NCBI GenBank assembly: GCA_022451965.1 | Contig: JAKUNJ010000003.1 | Location: 100,299 to 164,298 of the forward strand | Reading direction: 5' to 3' | DNA: 64,000 nucleotides | Origin: Dehalococcoidia bacterium | GTDB lineage: Bacteria > Chloroflexota > Dehalococcoidia > Lucifugimonadales > Lucifugimonadaceae | Program-made: the position numbers and the translations under genes | Notes under the pieces: model-generated | What the model saw: only the letters and a program-made list of their open reading frames with translations | Databases searched by the model: none | Told to the model about the DNA's origin: nothing | Shown here: positions 37,698 through 46,695 of the stretch, piece by piece | How the letters are laid out: each line of letters begins with the position of its first letter | Numbering within the stretch: position 1 is the stretch's first letter

Positions 37698-38939
37698 TTA
37701 ATTATTTGTAGAAAATTGATTATTTTTCAATTCTTCTAATCTAATATCATAAATTTCTTGAGGACTATTTATAATCAAAAAATCAGCATAATCTGTTATG
37801 GGTCCTTCAGGGAAAAAACCAACTGGAGCTGGAGAATTTGGATCTTCTGAATTCATAAATATCTTATAATTCTCATATGCTTCTTCTTTTGTAATTCCAA
37901 CATGTTTTCTAAAAGATTCATCGAATCCAAGCTCATGATAATCTCTGGGTATACCTACCCATAATGCTTGGTAGGAAGATATGTAAGCAATATAGGCATT
38001 AAAAATTGACCAATTACAATATCCTGTTTCTCGATATTCTTCTTTGTCTGTAAATTCTGTACAAGCTTTTTTATTGGGATCAGATAAACGCCTCAAGCCT
38101 TGCATATCTTTCTTTGCATCAATGTAATAATTATCTAAATTCATCATTTCAACATCTACATCTTCATAATTGAGATTTTCAAATTCACTAAATTCTTTCC
38201 AATAGTGCCTTAACCATAAATTAGGAAATATACCCGCTGCTCCTTCTACCCACCATGCAGGAGAATTAATATGATTATGACCTCCACAGCATTCTCCTTC
38301 CATACCCATACTTCTTTCAAAAGAATGTGATCTTTGATAATGATGAAAGTATTCATGAGCCCAGCCATGATATATAACTGCTTGACGCTCAGATAAAGGA
38401 GAACCCCATTCTTTGCTTTCGTGAGGGTATTGAATGAATTCATAATCCATAATACATAATGAATAAGGATCAGGAAGAGATCCATCACTTGGATGAGCTC
38501 CTGCTCCAGTTAAACATCCAGCCCTATTTAAATATGGCTTTCCATTGTCAGCAATATTTATTTCCAAGGGATGTTCCCAACCTACTTCTTCTAATCTATC
38601 GAAAACAGGCATAGAAAATTCATTAGTGGTTGTAATAAACATAATATATTTTTGATATGACCCTATTATAGAATTCAAATTATCTTGTATTTCGTTATAT
38701 TGATCCTTATAAGTCAAAGGTACATCAGTTGAAGTAATAATTTCTTGAGCAAAATAGTCTTTAGGTATATTATTTTCTAGATTAAAATAATGTTCTTCAA
38801 GATTTTGATCTGAAATATCTTTGGTACTTTGATCTGAAGTATCTTCTCTAATTTGATCTGAAATATCTTTGCTACTTTGATCTGAATTAGAACAACCTAG
38901 TATAAGAATTAAAATTAAAAATAAAAATTGATTTTTCAT
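37698..38939 (-). CDS. HExxH lipoprotein (putative zinc peptidase), first of a tandem pair
   Basis: About 413 residues from ATG 38937-38939. This start gives MKNQFLFLILILILGC, a compact signal peptide and lipobox almost identical to that of the next gene. An upstream ATG at 38963 would add 8 residues. After the Cys there is a degenerate repeat of SDQ..KDIS units (linker). The middle has the zincin motif AHEYFHHYQRSHS, then PAWWVEGAAGIFP, where the Glu is probably the third ligand. It would be anchored on the cell surface. Several paired Cys suggest disulfides. No named family; a metalloprotease role is inferred. Confidence 0.78.
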   Translation of the reverse strand: MKNQFLFLILILILGCSNSDQSSKDISDQIREDTSDQSTKDISDQNLEEHYFNLENNIPKDYFAQEIITSTDVPLTYKDQYNEIQDNLNSIIGSYQKYIMFITTTNEFSMPVFDRLEEVGWEHPLEINIADNGKPYLNRAGCLTGAGAHPSDGSLPDPYSLCIMDYEFIQYPHESKEWGSPLSERQAVIYHGWAHEYFHHYQRSHSFERSMGMEGECCGGHNHINSPAWWVEGAAGIFPNLWLRHYWKEFSEFENLNYEDVDVEMMNLDNYYIDAKKDMQGLRRLSDPNKKACTEFTDKEEYRETGYCNWSIFNAYIAYISSYQALWVGIPRDYHELGFDESFRKHVGITKEEAYENYKIFMNSEDPNSPAPVGFFPEGPITDYADFLIINSPQEIYDIRLEELKNNQFSTNN

Positions 38940-38979
38940 ACTGTGATTATATTTAGCTTTCATAGGAATAAATTAGTTT

Positions 38980-40119
38980 TTAATTATTTGATTTAGTTGA
39001 TTCAATTTTATCTTGATAAATCCTATCTAATAATTTTAGTATCTCTGAATCAGGTTTTCTTAAGAATTCATCAAAATCATCCATGTATGATTGATATTCT
39101 TTACCAAAATATTTCGTAAATGCTTTATCGAAGCTTCCTTCTTCTTCAAGATTTTCCCAAAAATTATATATAGATTCTTCGCCAAAAATATCTATAATGT
39201 AAGCTATAAACCATGCCCCTAATTCATATCCGATTTCTTTTTCTTCACCTTCCCAAGTAAAGTCATTTAATTTCTTCCCTGAACTTAAATACTTACTTTT
39301 TAGCCCGTCTCTACGGTCATCAAGTGATTTTTTCATCATTTGTATGAACCATTCACGATCATCAACTAATTGAGCATATTTATAATATCCAAAAAATACA
39401 GCATTTCCTTCAATCCACCAAGGTACTTCATCATCTGAGTTAGTTCCTGTACCTAATTTCCCAACCATTTTCATCAAATCATCTCTTGATGCTGCTTTAT
39501 CAAGATTTGAATATTGATATATATGAAACATTTCATGAATTGTCACATAGCCATAAGAATCTGCATGCATAGGAAGATCATGACTATTACTGATAAACAA
39601 GTTAAATCCATCTGAATGCATATTACTAGATATTGATGATCCAGAGACTCTACCATCTGGTTCTGTAAATAAACATAGGCCAAAATCACATCCTTCTTTT
39701 TGAGGATTATAATTCTTAGGATTACATTTACCGTTATCATAACCATTATTACCATAACCACCTTTACTTGTTCGTGAATTATGAAATTCTTCTAGATGAT
39801 CACAATACTTTTTTTCTAATTCCATTGCAGAATTAACATTATTTCTATCTAAGGCAGCTATATAAACTGGATTAATTAAATCCCAATTAGAAGTTGATTC
39901 GTCAAAAAATAGAGTTTCAGAAACACAAAGCCATTCTTTTATTAGATCAATACCATCTTGATCTAAAGATTCAGCCTGAAAAATATATGCTTCTAATTTA
40001 TTTGTACATTCAACTTTTGGTAAATCTATATTTTTTTTACTAATTTGATCTGAAGTTTCTTCAAAATTCAGACAACCTAATATTAGAGATAAAGATAAGA
40101 ATAAAAATAAATTTTTCAT
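38980..40119 (-). CDS. HExxH lipoprotein (putative zinc peptidase), second of the pair
   Basis: 379 residues. The signal peptide MKNLFLFLSLSLILGC ends at a lipobox Cys. The zincin motif is TIHEMFHIYQYSN, followed about 30 residues later by VPWWIEGNAVFFGYY, the same HExxH ... WWxEGxA layout as its neighbour. The region between is rich in Gly/Asn and Cys. It is very likely a paralogue by tandem duplication, now strongly diverged. It should be surface-anchored. The two genes are separated by 40 bases (or 16 with the longer downstream start) and probably co-transcribed. Enzyme activity is inferred from the motif only. Confidence 0.78.
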   Translation of the reverse strand: MKNLFLFLSLSLILGCLNFEETSDQISKKNIDLPKVECTNKLEAYIFQAESLDQDGIDLIKEWLCVSETLFFDESTSNWDLINPVYIAALDRNNVNSAMELEKKYCDHLEEFHNSRTSKGGYGNNGYDNGKCNPKNYNPQKEGCDFGLCLFTEPDGRVSGSSISSNMHSDGFNLFISNSHDLPMHADSYGYVTIHEMFHIYQYSNLDKAASRDDLMKMVGKLGTGTNSDDEVPWWIEGNAVFFGYYKYAQLVDDREWFIQMMKKSLDDRRDGLKSKYLSSGKKLNDFTWEGEEKEIGYELGAWFIAYIIDIFGEESIYNFWENLEEEGSFDKAFTKYFGKEYQSYMDDFDEFLRKPDSEILKLLDRIYQDKIESTKSNN

Positions 40120-40178
40120 GTAGTTAATTATAGATCTTTTCCTAGATTAAAAGTTAAGATAGAGTTACATTATAAATA

Positions 40179-40295
40179 ATGACTATAATAGGCTTTTTTG
40201 TATTCTTTATAAAGAAAATTCTTCCTTTAATTGTTGGGTTAGCAATAGTAGGAGGTTCTATCTATTTGGCTTATAGTTTGATAATGAGACTTTAG
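40179..40295 (+). CDS. Possible single-helix small membrane protein, 38 residues
   Basis: A short frame from ATG 40179 to TAG 40293-40295 encodes MTIIGFFVFFIKKILPLIVG followed by LAIVGGSIYLAYSLIMRL. It is almost wholly hydrophobic, with a central KK. It occupies the otherwise empty 183-base gap between two leftward genes. No Shine-Dalgarno is visible, although many genes here lack one. Such tiny membrane proteins are common but easily mimicked by AT-rich sequence, so the call is tentative. Confidence 0.4.
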   Translation: MTIIGFFVFFIKKILPLIVGLAIVGGSIYLAYSLIMRL

Positions 40296-40302
40296 AAAAT
40301 AA

Positions 40303-41220
40303 TTAAACTACTTCAACTTGGTTTTGTATAAATCCTACACCTTCAAGGCTTATACTTACTTTATCGTCTTTTTTTAGAGGTACAATTTCATCATTTTTTC
40401 TAGAAATAGCAAAACCTCCTGAAAATTGTAAAACTAAATCTGGAGGAGAATCATGAATAACAGTTGATCTTACTATTTCTGAAGGTGAAGTCTTAAATTC
40501 TGTAATAATTGATCCAGAGCCTACTTTTTCATTATTTCTAAAATGATTTATCTCAAGCTTAAGTTCTAATGGTTTATTATTTATATCATCATCTTCCATA
40601 GATAATATACATGGACCTACAGATGCACACCCGGTAAATACCTTTGAAGGAGTTACCCAAAATTCTGAATTAGATCTCAAGTTACCAGCAACTTCATTTC
40701 CCACTGAAATTCCTACAAATTTACCTTTGTAAATTATAAATACAATTTCACCTTCAGAAATTGTTCTTTCTGTGTCAGATCGTATACCTATTTTTTCATA
40801 AGGCCCAACTAATCTATCATTAGATCCTTTATACAAAATGGTTGAAACTTGAGGATTTTCAAATGCTTTTTCATTTTTTATATCCAAATTATCTATCTGA
40901 TCTTTTGAAAGAATTAATCTATTCCCAAAGCCTTCAGCCCACATTTCATCTGGTTCTATAGGTTTAATTATTCTAGCTGGACCCTTTTTATCAATTGATG
41001 ATTGTATTAATTTAGATAAATTATAAGTCTTTCCTTTATCTTCTAATATTTTCTTTGTTATTTCATCAATCTTAGTTTTAGAAATATGACTTGTTTCAAG
41101 TAGGGTTCTATAATCCTTAACAAGATTATTTATACTAGTTAGAGAAGTAAGCTCATCTTCAGAAGTTTGTACACACAAATGAATAGATCCAAATTCTTCC
41201 ATTATTCTAAAATATTTCAT
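40303..41220 (-). CDS. Fumarylacetoacetate-hydrolase family protein (AraD1/dehydratase-like)
   Basis: 305 residues. The mid-part IIKPIEPDEMWAEGFGNRL and the later TPSKVFTGCASVGPCIL are typical of the FAH fold, especially the AraD1-like branch that acts on 2-keto-3-deoxy sugar acids. Acidic metal ligands in the EGEIVFIIY and EVAGNLRSNSEF stretches are plausible. It would dehydrate or hydrolyse a keto-acid intermediate. The sugar-acid operon at 44-47.6 kb may supply such a substrate, but that is inference. It stands alone downstream of the 142-residue unknown gene on the same strand. Confidence 0.75.
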   Translation of the reverse strand: MKYFRIMEEFGSIHLCVQTSEDELTSLTSINNLVKDYRTLLETSHISKTKIDEITKKILEDKGKTYNLSKLIQSSIDKKGPARIIKPIEPDEMWAEGFGNRLILSKDQIDNLDIKNEKAFENPQVSTILYKGSNDRLVGPYEKIGIRSDTERTISEGEIVFIIYKGKFVGISVGNEVAGNLRSNSEFWVTPSKVFTGCASVGPCILSMEDDDINNKPLELKLEINHFRNNEKVGSGSIITEFKTSPSEIVRSTVIHDSPPDLVLQFSGGFAISRKNDEIVPLKKDDKVSISLEGVGFIQNQVEVV

Positions 41221-41268
41221 AAAAGCTCCAAATAACTATTATTGACTTATAAACTATATATCAAATTA

Positions 41269-41697
41269 TTACCAAAAGACCGTTTGATTATTTTGAATAA
41301 TTGAGTTTAAGAATTTACCCTTAAAATATCTTTTTTTTGTTGGTTCATAGTAAGTTATCATTTGATTCTTTATAAGATCTTTTGACATATGATCATAGAT
41401 TAAAGTAAGTGTTTTATAGTTCTCATGTAATATTTTTCTGCTAAAACTTAAGCTATATTTTTTATCTTCTACAAATCTTAAGGTTTTATTTTGATAAAAC
41501 TGTCTCCAAATATTTAATGGAGCTTCTAATTTGGTATACTCATCATTAAAATTAATCAGTTTTTCTGAGAAAGATTTAATTTGAGAAAAATCTATTTCCA
41601 TGGTTTCTTCATAATTGATAATCTTTGGTTTTCTATTATTTTGTGAATAATTTTTTTTATAATCAAACTTTATTAATACTTTTCTAAAATCATTCAT
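41269..41697 (-). CDS. Protein of unknown function, 142 residues
   Basis: A basic, Asn/Lys/Tyr-rich soluble protein with no signal peptide, membrane segment or motif that I recognise. It starts MNDFRKVLIKFDYKKN and ends FLNSIIQNNQTVFW. It lies 14 bases after the ADP-ribosylglycohydrolase gene on the same strand, so it is probably in the same transcript. Coding is supported by length and operon spacing. No function is proposed. Confidence 0.65.
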   Translation of the reverse strand: MNDFRKVLIKFDYKKNYSQNNRKPKIINYEETMEIDFSQIKSFSEKLINFNDEYTKLEAPLNIWRQFYQNKTLRFVEDKKYSLSFSRKILHENYKTLTLIYDHMSKDLIKNQMITYYEPTKKRYFKGKFLNSIIQNNQTVFW

Positions 41698-41711
41698 ACA
41701 AGTAATTAGCT

Positions 41712-42623
41712 TTAGATACTATTTTTAACTTCATATAGTTTTTTTGCTATAAATTCGACCAGATCTCTGTTCTTTAGCTTAGATTTCCAGGAATTTGGAA
41801 TATCACTGTAACCGTAATAAGCACCTCCTAATTGTCCAAAAATAGCGGCAGTAGTATCTGCATCATCTCCTAGATTTACTGCCATTAATGCACCTTCTCC
41901 AAATGAAGAACTACGATGAAATACCCATAAAGCTGCTTCTATAGATTCGGTTATATTAAGTGTTCCCCTTATTTCTGAAAGATTTTTTTTTGCATATGAA
42001 CCTTTAGCAATAGTATCTATTAATTTATCTAAAGGATTATTTTCCCATAATTTTGATTCATAACTTAAAATAGATTCTTTATCTTTACCTTGAAGAGCCT
42101 TAACAATCATCGATCCATAAAGCCTACATGCATCTATGCAAATAGGATTATTATGAGTTGATTTTGAACTGTCCCCAGATTTAGCTATTGCCTCCATTAA
42201 GTTATCTGAATAAAAAAGTGGTATAGGTGATAATCTCATCAATGCACCATTTGTAGCTTGGTCTTTTACAGGCTTTGGAATTCCTGATTCTTTATAATTT
42301 GTTATTGCTAATCGAGCTGTTGGACCACAACCATATCCCCAATCTTTACAACTTAGGTAACCTTCAAATAACCATTCTGAAAAACGATCAAGTTGATCAT
42401 TTATATCAAATTCTTTTTTGGTAATAAGACTATCTGCAATACATAACGCTTGAGAGGTATCATCAGTCCAAAATGTATCATCTTGCATATCCATTATTCT
42501 TTCAAATGAACCCCTAGATTTTCCTTCTACTAAGCTACCCAGCTGATCTCCAATAGCTAAACCAACAATTGATCCCATCCATTTATTTATCGAGGGTAAT
42601 TTATTATTTGAATCTTTTTTCAT
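41712..42623 (-). CDS. ADP-ribosylglycohydrolase family protein
   Basis: 303 residues and mostly helical. Family motifs: GSIVGLAIGDQLGSLVEG at the start, FWTDDTSQALCIADSL with the TDDT metal site, and NLGDDADTTAAIFGQLGGAYYGY with the second GDDADT site. Two Mg ions are expected. It removes ADP-ribose from proteins or small molecules, as DraG or ARH proteins do. No ADP-ribosyltransferase is visible nearby. It is first in a two-gene transcript with the 142-residue unknown protein, divergent from the MFS gene across 142 AT-rich bases. Confidence 0.92.
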   Translation of the reverse strand: MKKDSNNKLPSINKWMGSIVGLAIGDQLGSLVEGKSRGSFERIMDMQDDTFWTDDTSQALCIADSLITKKEFDINDQLDRFSEWLFEGYLSCKDWGYGCGPTARLAITNYKESGIPKPVKDQATNGALMRLSPIPLFYSDNLMEAIAKSGDSSKSTHNNPICIDACRLYGSMIVKALQGKDKESILSYESKLWENNPLDKLIDTIAKGSYAKKNLSEIRGTLNITESIEAALWVFHRSSSFGEGALMAVNLGDDADTTAAIFGQLGGAYYGYSDIPNSWKSKLKNRDLVEFIAKKLYEVKNSI

Positions 42624-42765
42624 ATTAAAATTTGTAATTTATAAATATATTAATATAGTTTTTTTTTATATGTTGCATAAATATTAAAATCATTAAATAA
42701 ATTACTAATTTATTAATAAATTTGATGTATAGTTCCTTCAATAGGTTTTAATTTTAGAGGGTTTT

Positions 42766-44043
42766 TTGGAAAAAAATACAAATAATTCAATAGACTATCT
42801 TTCATCATTAAAATATCCTGATTTTCTTAAGATGTGGCTAGCTGGTTTATTTGCAGGTTCTTCTCATTGGGCTCTAATAGTCGTTAGAGGTTGGGTTGTA
42901 TACCAAATTTCAGATAGCAGTATGTATGTTGGATTAGTTACATTTGCTGCTCTAATACCTATGGTTATAGTAAATCCTTTTATTGGATATTTAGCTGATA
43001 AATTTCAAAGAAGAAGAATACTTCAAATTATGTTCTTTATTAATTTTGCTCATAATTTAGGATTAGCATTTTTATATTTTTTAGACCTAATAGTTCCATG
43101 GCATTTAGTAATATTAGCATTTGTTCAAGGATCTGCTAGAGCCTCTCAAATGCCATCAGGTCAGGCATTAGTTCCAAATATAGTACCTAAAAAAAATTTA
43201 CTTAATGCAGTTGCATTAAATGCTTCTACAATTCATGCAACTAGATTATTAGGTCCTTTAGCTATAGCTCCATTTATTAGCTATATTGATAGTAATGAGA
43301 GGTCTATAGATGGTACAGACATTGCTTTCTTTATATGTACAGCTTTTTATCTACTGAGTTTTATCTTTTCAATGATGATTCAAAATAAATCAACTGGAAA
43401 AATTAATTCTGAGTCATTCTTTAAGGGTTTTGCTGAAGGAGTAAGGTATGTTCATTCAAACAAACCAATTTTAATCATTATTATAATTACAACTTTACAC
43501 TGTATGCTTACGATGTCTTTTGAGTCTATTCTGCCCTATTTTAGTGTAAACAAACTTGGAGCTGAGGGACCTGCTCTTAGTTTCTTAATGATGTGTGTTG
43601 GAATTGGAGCTTTAAATGCATCTGTTTTTCTTGCAGGTACTTCTAGTGAAAAACTTAAAGGAAAATTATTTTATTACTTTGCAATATTAAGTGGTATTGC
43701 TCCATTAGTTTTATCTTTCTCTACAAATTTATTGTTATCTATGTTTGGAACAGTACTGATGGGATTGGGACAAGCAGGATTTATGATAATTTCTCAAACT
43801 CTTATACAGGTTTTAGCTCCAGATTATATAAGAGGGCGTATAGTGGGTATTTATGCAATGTATGCTGGAGGAAGCATGGCTTTATTTAATTTCATAAATG
43901 GCTTGCTAGCAGACTTAATTAATCCAGGATATTCTTTGGCAGTGCAAGGAATTTTATTTTCCTCAATAGTTATTATTTATAGAAACCAGAAAGTCTTAAG
44001 ATTTATTTACTCAGGTAAAGCTAATCAGTTAGTTAAGGCTTAA
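42766..44043 (+). CDS. Major facilitator superfamily transporter
   Basis: 425 residues with about 12 hydrophobic helices. The A-like loop between helices 2 and 3 reads GYLADKFQRRRIL, the MFS signature, and a second-half copy lies at DYIRGRIVGIY. It resembles the MFS_3/enterobactin-exporter-like group. The start is TTG at 42766-42768, with AGAGGG about 5 bases upstream. The substrate is unknown. It is convergent with the enolase-superfamily gene by a 4-base stop overlap, so a functional link with that operon is possible but unproven. Confidence 0.9.
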   Translation: MEKNTNNSIDYLSSLKYPDFLKMWLAGLFAGSSHWALIVVRGWVVYQISDSSMYVGLVTFAALIPMVIVNPFIGYLADKFQRRRILQIMFFINFAHNLGLAFLYFLDLIVPWHLVILAFVQGSARASQMPSGQALVPNIVPKKNLLNAVALNASTIHATRLLGPLAIAPFISYIDSNERSIDGTDIAFFICTAFYLLSFIFSMMIQNKSTGKINSESFFKGFAEGVRYVHSNKPILIIIIITTLHCMLTMSFESILPYFSVNKLGAEGPALSFLMMCVGIGALNASVFLAGTSSEKLKGKLFYYFAILSGIAPLVLSFSTNLLLSMFGTVLMGLGQAGFMIISQTLIQVLAPDYIRGRIVGIYAMYAGGSMALFNFINGLLADLINPGYSLAVQGILFSSIVIIYRNQKVLRFIYSGKANQLVKA

Positions 44044-45341
44044 CTCCACGTTCTATCATGAGAATCTGGCTTATCCCAATCAGATGTATCTTGAAAAAAT
44101 CCTTTGGGATAAATAGAAAATTTTGTATCAGCTCCATGGACTCCTTGAGATGATTCTGCTAAATGTTCTTTTATTACTTCATCATTTAGTTCTATTCCAA
44201 GACCAGGTGCATCAGTTACCTTTATAAAACCATTCTTTATCATAGGTCCCTCTTGCCCAACTAGAGTTACCAAGTCATTCCACCATGGATTATCCACTGA
44301 GTGCATCTCTAGTGCTATAAAATTATCAATAGATGCAGCACAATGTACATTTGCCATTGCAACAACTGGAGAACCAGCTTGGTGTAAAGCAACAGGAATA
44401 CCGGCTTCTCTACAATAATCAGCTATTCTTTTAGTTTCTAGGATACCACCTGATGTTGCTAGATCTGGATGAGCAACAGAAATAGCTTTTGCCTCAACAA
44501 GTGGTTCAAAGCCTTCTTTGCAATAAATATCCTCACCAGTTGCGACAGGAGTATCTACTCGACTCTTAAGCATTTTCCATTGATCAACCAACTGCCAAGG
44601 TATCATATCCTCATACCAAGCAAGAGTAAATTTATCTAAAGCTTTACCAATTCTTATAGCATTTTCTACTCCCATATGTCCAAAATGATCTGAAGCTAAA
44701 GGGATTTCATAACCAATAATATCTCTAACTGTCTTTACATACTCTTCCATTTTAGATATTCCATAGTCTGTTACTTGTATTCCCGTAAAGGGATGCATTA
44801 CATCATTAGATTCTTCGATAAATTTTTTATTAATTACTCCATTTTTGTACTCTGCTGCTATCCATAATCCAATATCCATCTTTAAGAATTCGAAACCATT
44901 TTTCATTCTTTCTTTTAATGAATTCCCCATTTCTTCAGGATCTTTCTTTAGGGGAGTATCTGCATAAACTTTTATATTTTCTCTATATTTTCCTCCTGCT
45001 AACATATAAGCTGGAATACCATATGCTTTACCGGCAAGATCACATAAAGCCATTTCAATTCCACATACGCCTCCTGCTAATCTTCCATGACCTCCAAACT
45101 GTTTTAGTTTTTGAAAAATTTTATCTATATCACATGGATTTTGGCCTAAAATTTTACTCTTAAGGGATAAAGCATATCTTGCTGAGGCTCCATCTCTAAC
45201 TTCACCTAAACCATAAATATCTTGATTAGTGTATATTTTTATTATTGGCCATCTCCAACCACCCTCACCTATTACTGTAATTCTCATATCAGTAATTTTT
45301 AGATCAGAAGGTACAGAGTTATTTGATACATTGATAGACAT
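44040..45341 (-). CDS. Enolase-superfamily (mandelate racemase/muconate lactonizing-like) sugar-acid dehydratase
   Basis: 433 residues. The N-terminal capping domain includes ITVIGEGGWRWPIIKIYT. The barrel shows metal ligands in SDHFGHMG, AWYEDMIPW and ATGEDIY, and the likely base in VALHQAGSPV. The second-strand LKMDIG replaces the usual KxK. The pattern fits D-galactonate/mannonate-type dehydratases rather than true racemases. It would yield a 2-keto-3-deoxy acid. It is last in a four-gene operon, 3 bases after the RraA-like gene, which could cleave such a product. Substrate inferred only to class. Confidence 0.85.
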   Translation of the reverse strand: MSINVSNNSVPSDLKITDMRITVIGEGGWRWPIIKIYTNQDIYGLGEVRDGASARYALSLKSKILGQNPCDIDKIFQKLKQFGGHGRLAGGVCGIEMALCDLAGKAYGIPAYMLAGGKYRENIKVYADTPLKKDPEEMGNSLKERMKNGFEFLKMDIGLWIAAEYKNGVINKKFIEESNDVMHPFTGIQVTDYGISKMEEYVKTVRDIIGYEIPLASDHFGHMGVENAIRIGKALDKFTLAWYEDMIPWQLVDQWKMLKSRVDTPVATGEDIYCKEGFEPLVEAKAISVAHPDLATSGGILETKRIADYCREAGIPVALHQAGSPVVAMANVHCAASIDNFIALEMHSVDNPWWNDLVTLVGQEGPMIKNGFIKVTDAPGLGIELNDEVIKEHLAESSQGVHGADTKFSIYPKGFFQDTSDWDKPDSHDRTWS

Positions 45342-45344
45342 TAT

Positions 45345-46151
45345 TTATTCCTTTTCTTTTTTCCAATTTTCAAAGTCTTTTAACATTTCTTTTGAATATT
45401 CTCTATCTACTTCACCTGGAGTATAAATTCCTTCCATTATTCTTTGCTGTCCAAATTCATCTTTCAATCTAACGTCTTCAGAGGAAACTACAACTTCTTC
45501 TGCTAAATGAGGGGGAATAAAAATAATTCCTGTTCTTGTTCCTAATACAACGTCACCAGGTATGCATGTTGCTTCCCCAATTCTTGTAACACCATTTATT
45601 TCTGGCATAGAAACATTATTTATCGCACTTGGATCTAAACCTCTGACAAAGGCATTAAAATCTTCCATTTCAAAAATTCTTTGTGTATCCCTAATTCCTC
45701 CGTCTACAACCATTCCAGTACCAGTTTTTGATTTTATTGCTGTTGTAAGATTATCTCCAGCAAATGTTCCATCAAAGACTTTACCAAAAAGATCCACCAC
45801 TATTAAGTCATTATTTTCTAATTCATCAATTACCCAAGAATTTTGACCACCAATTCTTTTATCTTTTTTACCTTGATTTTCTATAGCTTGATTTAAGTCT
45901 GGCCTTTGGGGAACGAATCTACATGTAACTGCTCTTCCAACTATAACTCTTTCAGGGTGTAAGTTATTCCAATTACCAGCAAATTGATAATTATAACCAT
46001 TTTTTCTACATGTACCCCAGGCTTCCTCTGTTGTAACTAATTTCATTCTTTTCAGTATATTGTCAGAAACAAGAGGTCTTGAATTTTTATCTCTTTCTCC
46101 TTTCCATGATTTTGTAATGGATTTTATTATTTCTGGATTTGTTAATTTCAT
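45345..46151 (-). CDS. RraA-like aldolase/decarboxylase (HMG aldolase family)
   Basis: 268 residues, longer than typical RraA (about 160-230). Core motifs: VIVGRAVTCRFVP, DLFGKVFDGTFAGDNLTTA and MVVDGGIRDTQRIFEM with the divalent-metal-binding Asp. Bacterial members cleave 4-hydroxy-4-methyl-2-oxoglutarate or related keto acids, or decarboxylate oxaloacetate; the RNase E inhibitor role belongs to gamma-proteobacteria. Here it sits between GNAT (1-base overlap) and the enolase-superfamily gene (3 bases), so a retro-aldol step in sugar-acid breakdown is the best guess. Confidence 0.85.
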   Translation of the reverse strand: MKLTNPEIIKSITKSWKGERDKNSRPLVSDNILKRMKLVTTEEAWGTCRKNGYNYQFAGNWNNLHPERVIVGRAVTCRFVPQRPDLNQAIENQGKKDKRIGGQNSWVIDELENNDLIVVDLFGKVFDGTFAGDNLTTAIKSKTGTGMVVDGGIRDTQRIFEMEDFNAFVRGLDPSAINNVSMPEINGVTRIGEATCIPGDVVLGTRTGIIFIPPHLAEEVVVSSEDVRLKDEFGQQRIMEGIYTPGEVDREYSKEMLKDFENWKKEKE

Positions 46152-46693
46152 TATTTTTTCTCCTTAATTTTGTCCCATTCTTCTCTAAGAATTGAAAAAT
46201 AAACTATATCTCTTCTTTTATTTTGAGCTATAGTATGTTTTCTAAAAATACCCTCTTGTTTCATATTTAATTTTTTCATCACGGATTGTGATGGTAAATT
46301 TCTTGTATCTGTTTGAGCAAAAATTTTTTCTAAATTTATTTCGTTAAAACCATATTCAAATATTCTTTCCACTGCCTCAGGTATAATTCCTAACCCCCAA
46401 TATTCTTTTGCTAGTGAATAACCTATTTCTGCTCTTTTTTCTTTAAGTTCCAAGTATAACCCAATGCTTCCAATCATTTTGTCTTTGTATAAGATAGAAA
46501 ATCTAGCATGTTCAGACCAAGGAGAATTAACTGCTTTTTGTACAAAGTCCTTTACACTTTCTTTAGTATGAAATTCTAGAAATCTATGCCATTCTTTATC
46601 TAAAGAATACTTTTGAACAATTTGAGTATCTTCTATCTCGATTGGCCTCAATAGTAATCTTTTTGTTTTAATATATTTAGGTTTTTCTAACAT
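46151..46693 (-). CDS. GNAT N-acetyltransferase (RimJ/RimL-like)
   Basis: 180 residues. The start IKTKRLLLRPIEIEDTQ, the middle IGSIGLYLELKEKRAEIGYSLAKEYWGLGIIPEAV with the acetyl-CoA loop, and NLPSQSVMKKLNMKQEG are typical of the RimJ-like GNAT group. It transfers an acetyl group to an amine on a protein or small molecule. It is embedded in a catabolic operon, starting 2 bases after the TIM-barrel gene, so a metabolite substrate is more likely than a ribosomal one. The substrate is unknown. Confidence 0.88.
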   Translation of the reverse strand: MLEKPKYIKTKRLLLRPIEIEDTQIVQKYSLDKEWHRFLEFHTKESVKDFVQKAVNSPWSEHARFSILYKDKMIGSIGLYLELKEKRAEIGYSLAKEYWGLGIIPEAVERIFEYGFNEINLEKIFAQTDTRNLPSQSVMKKLNMKQEGIFRKHTIAQNKRRDIVYFSILREEWDKIKEKK

Positions 46694-46695
46694 AC

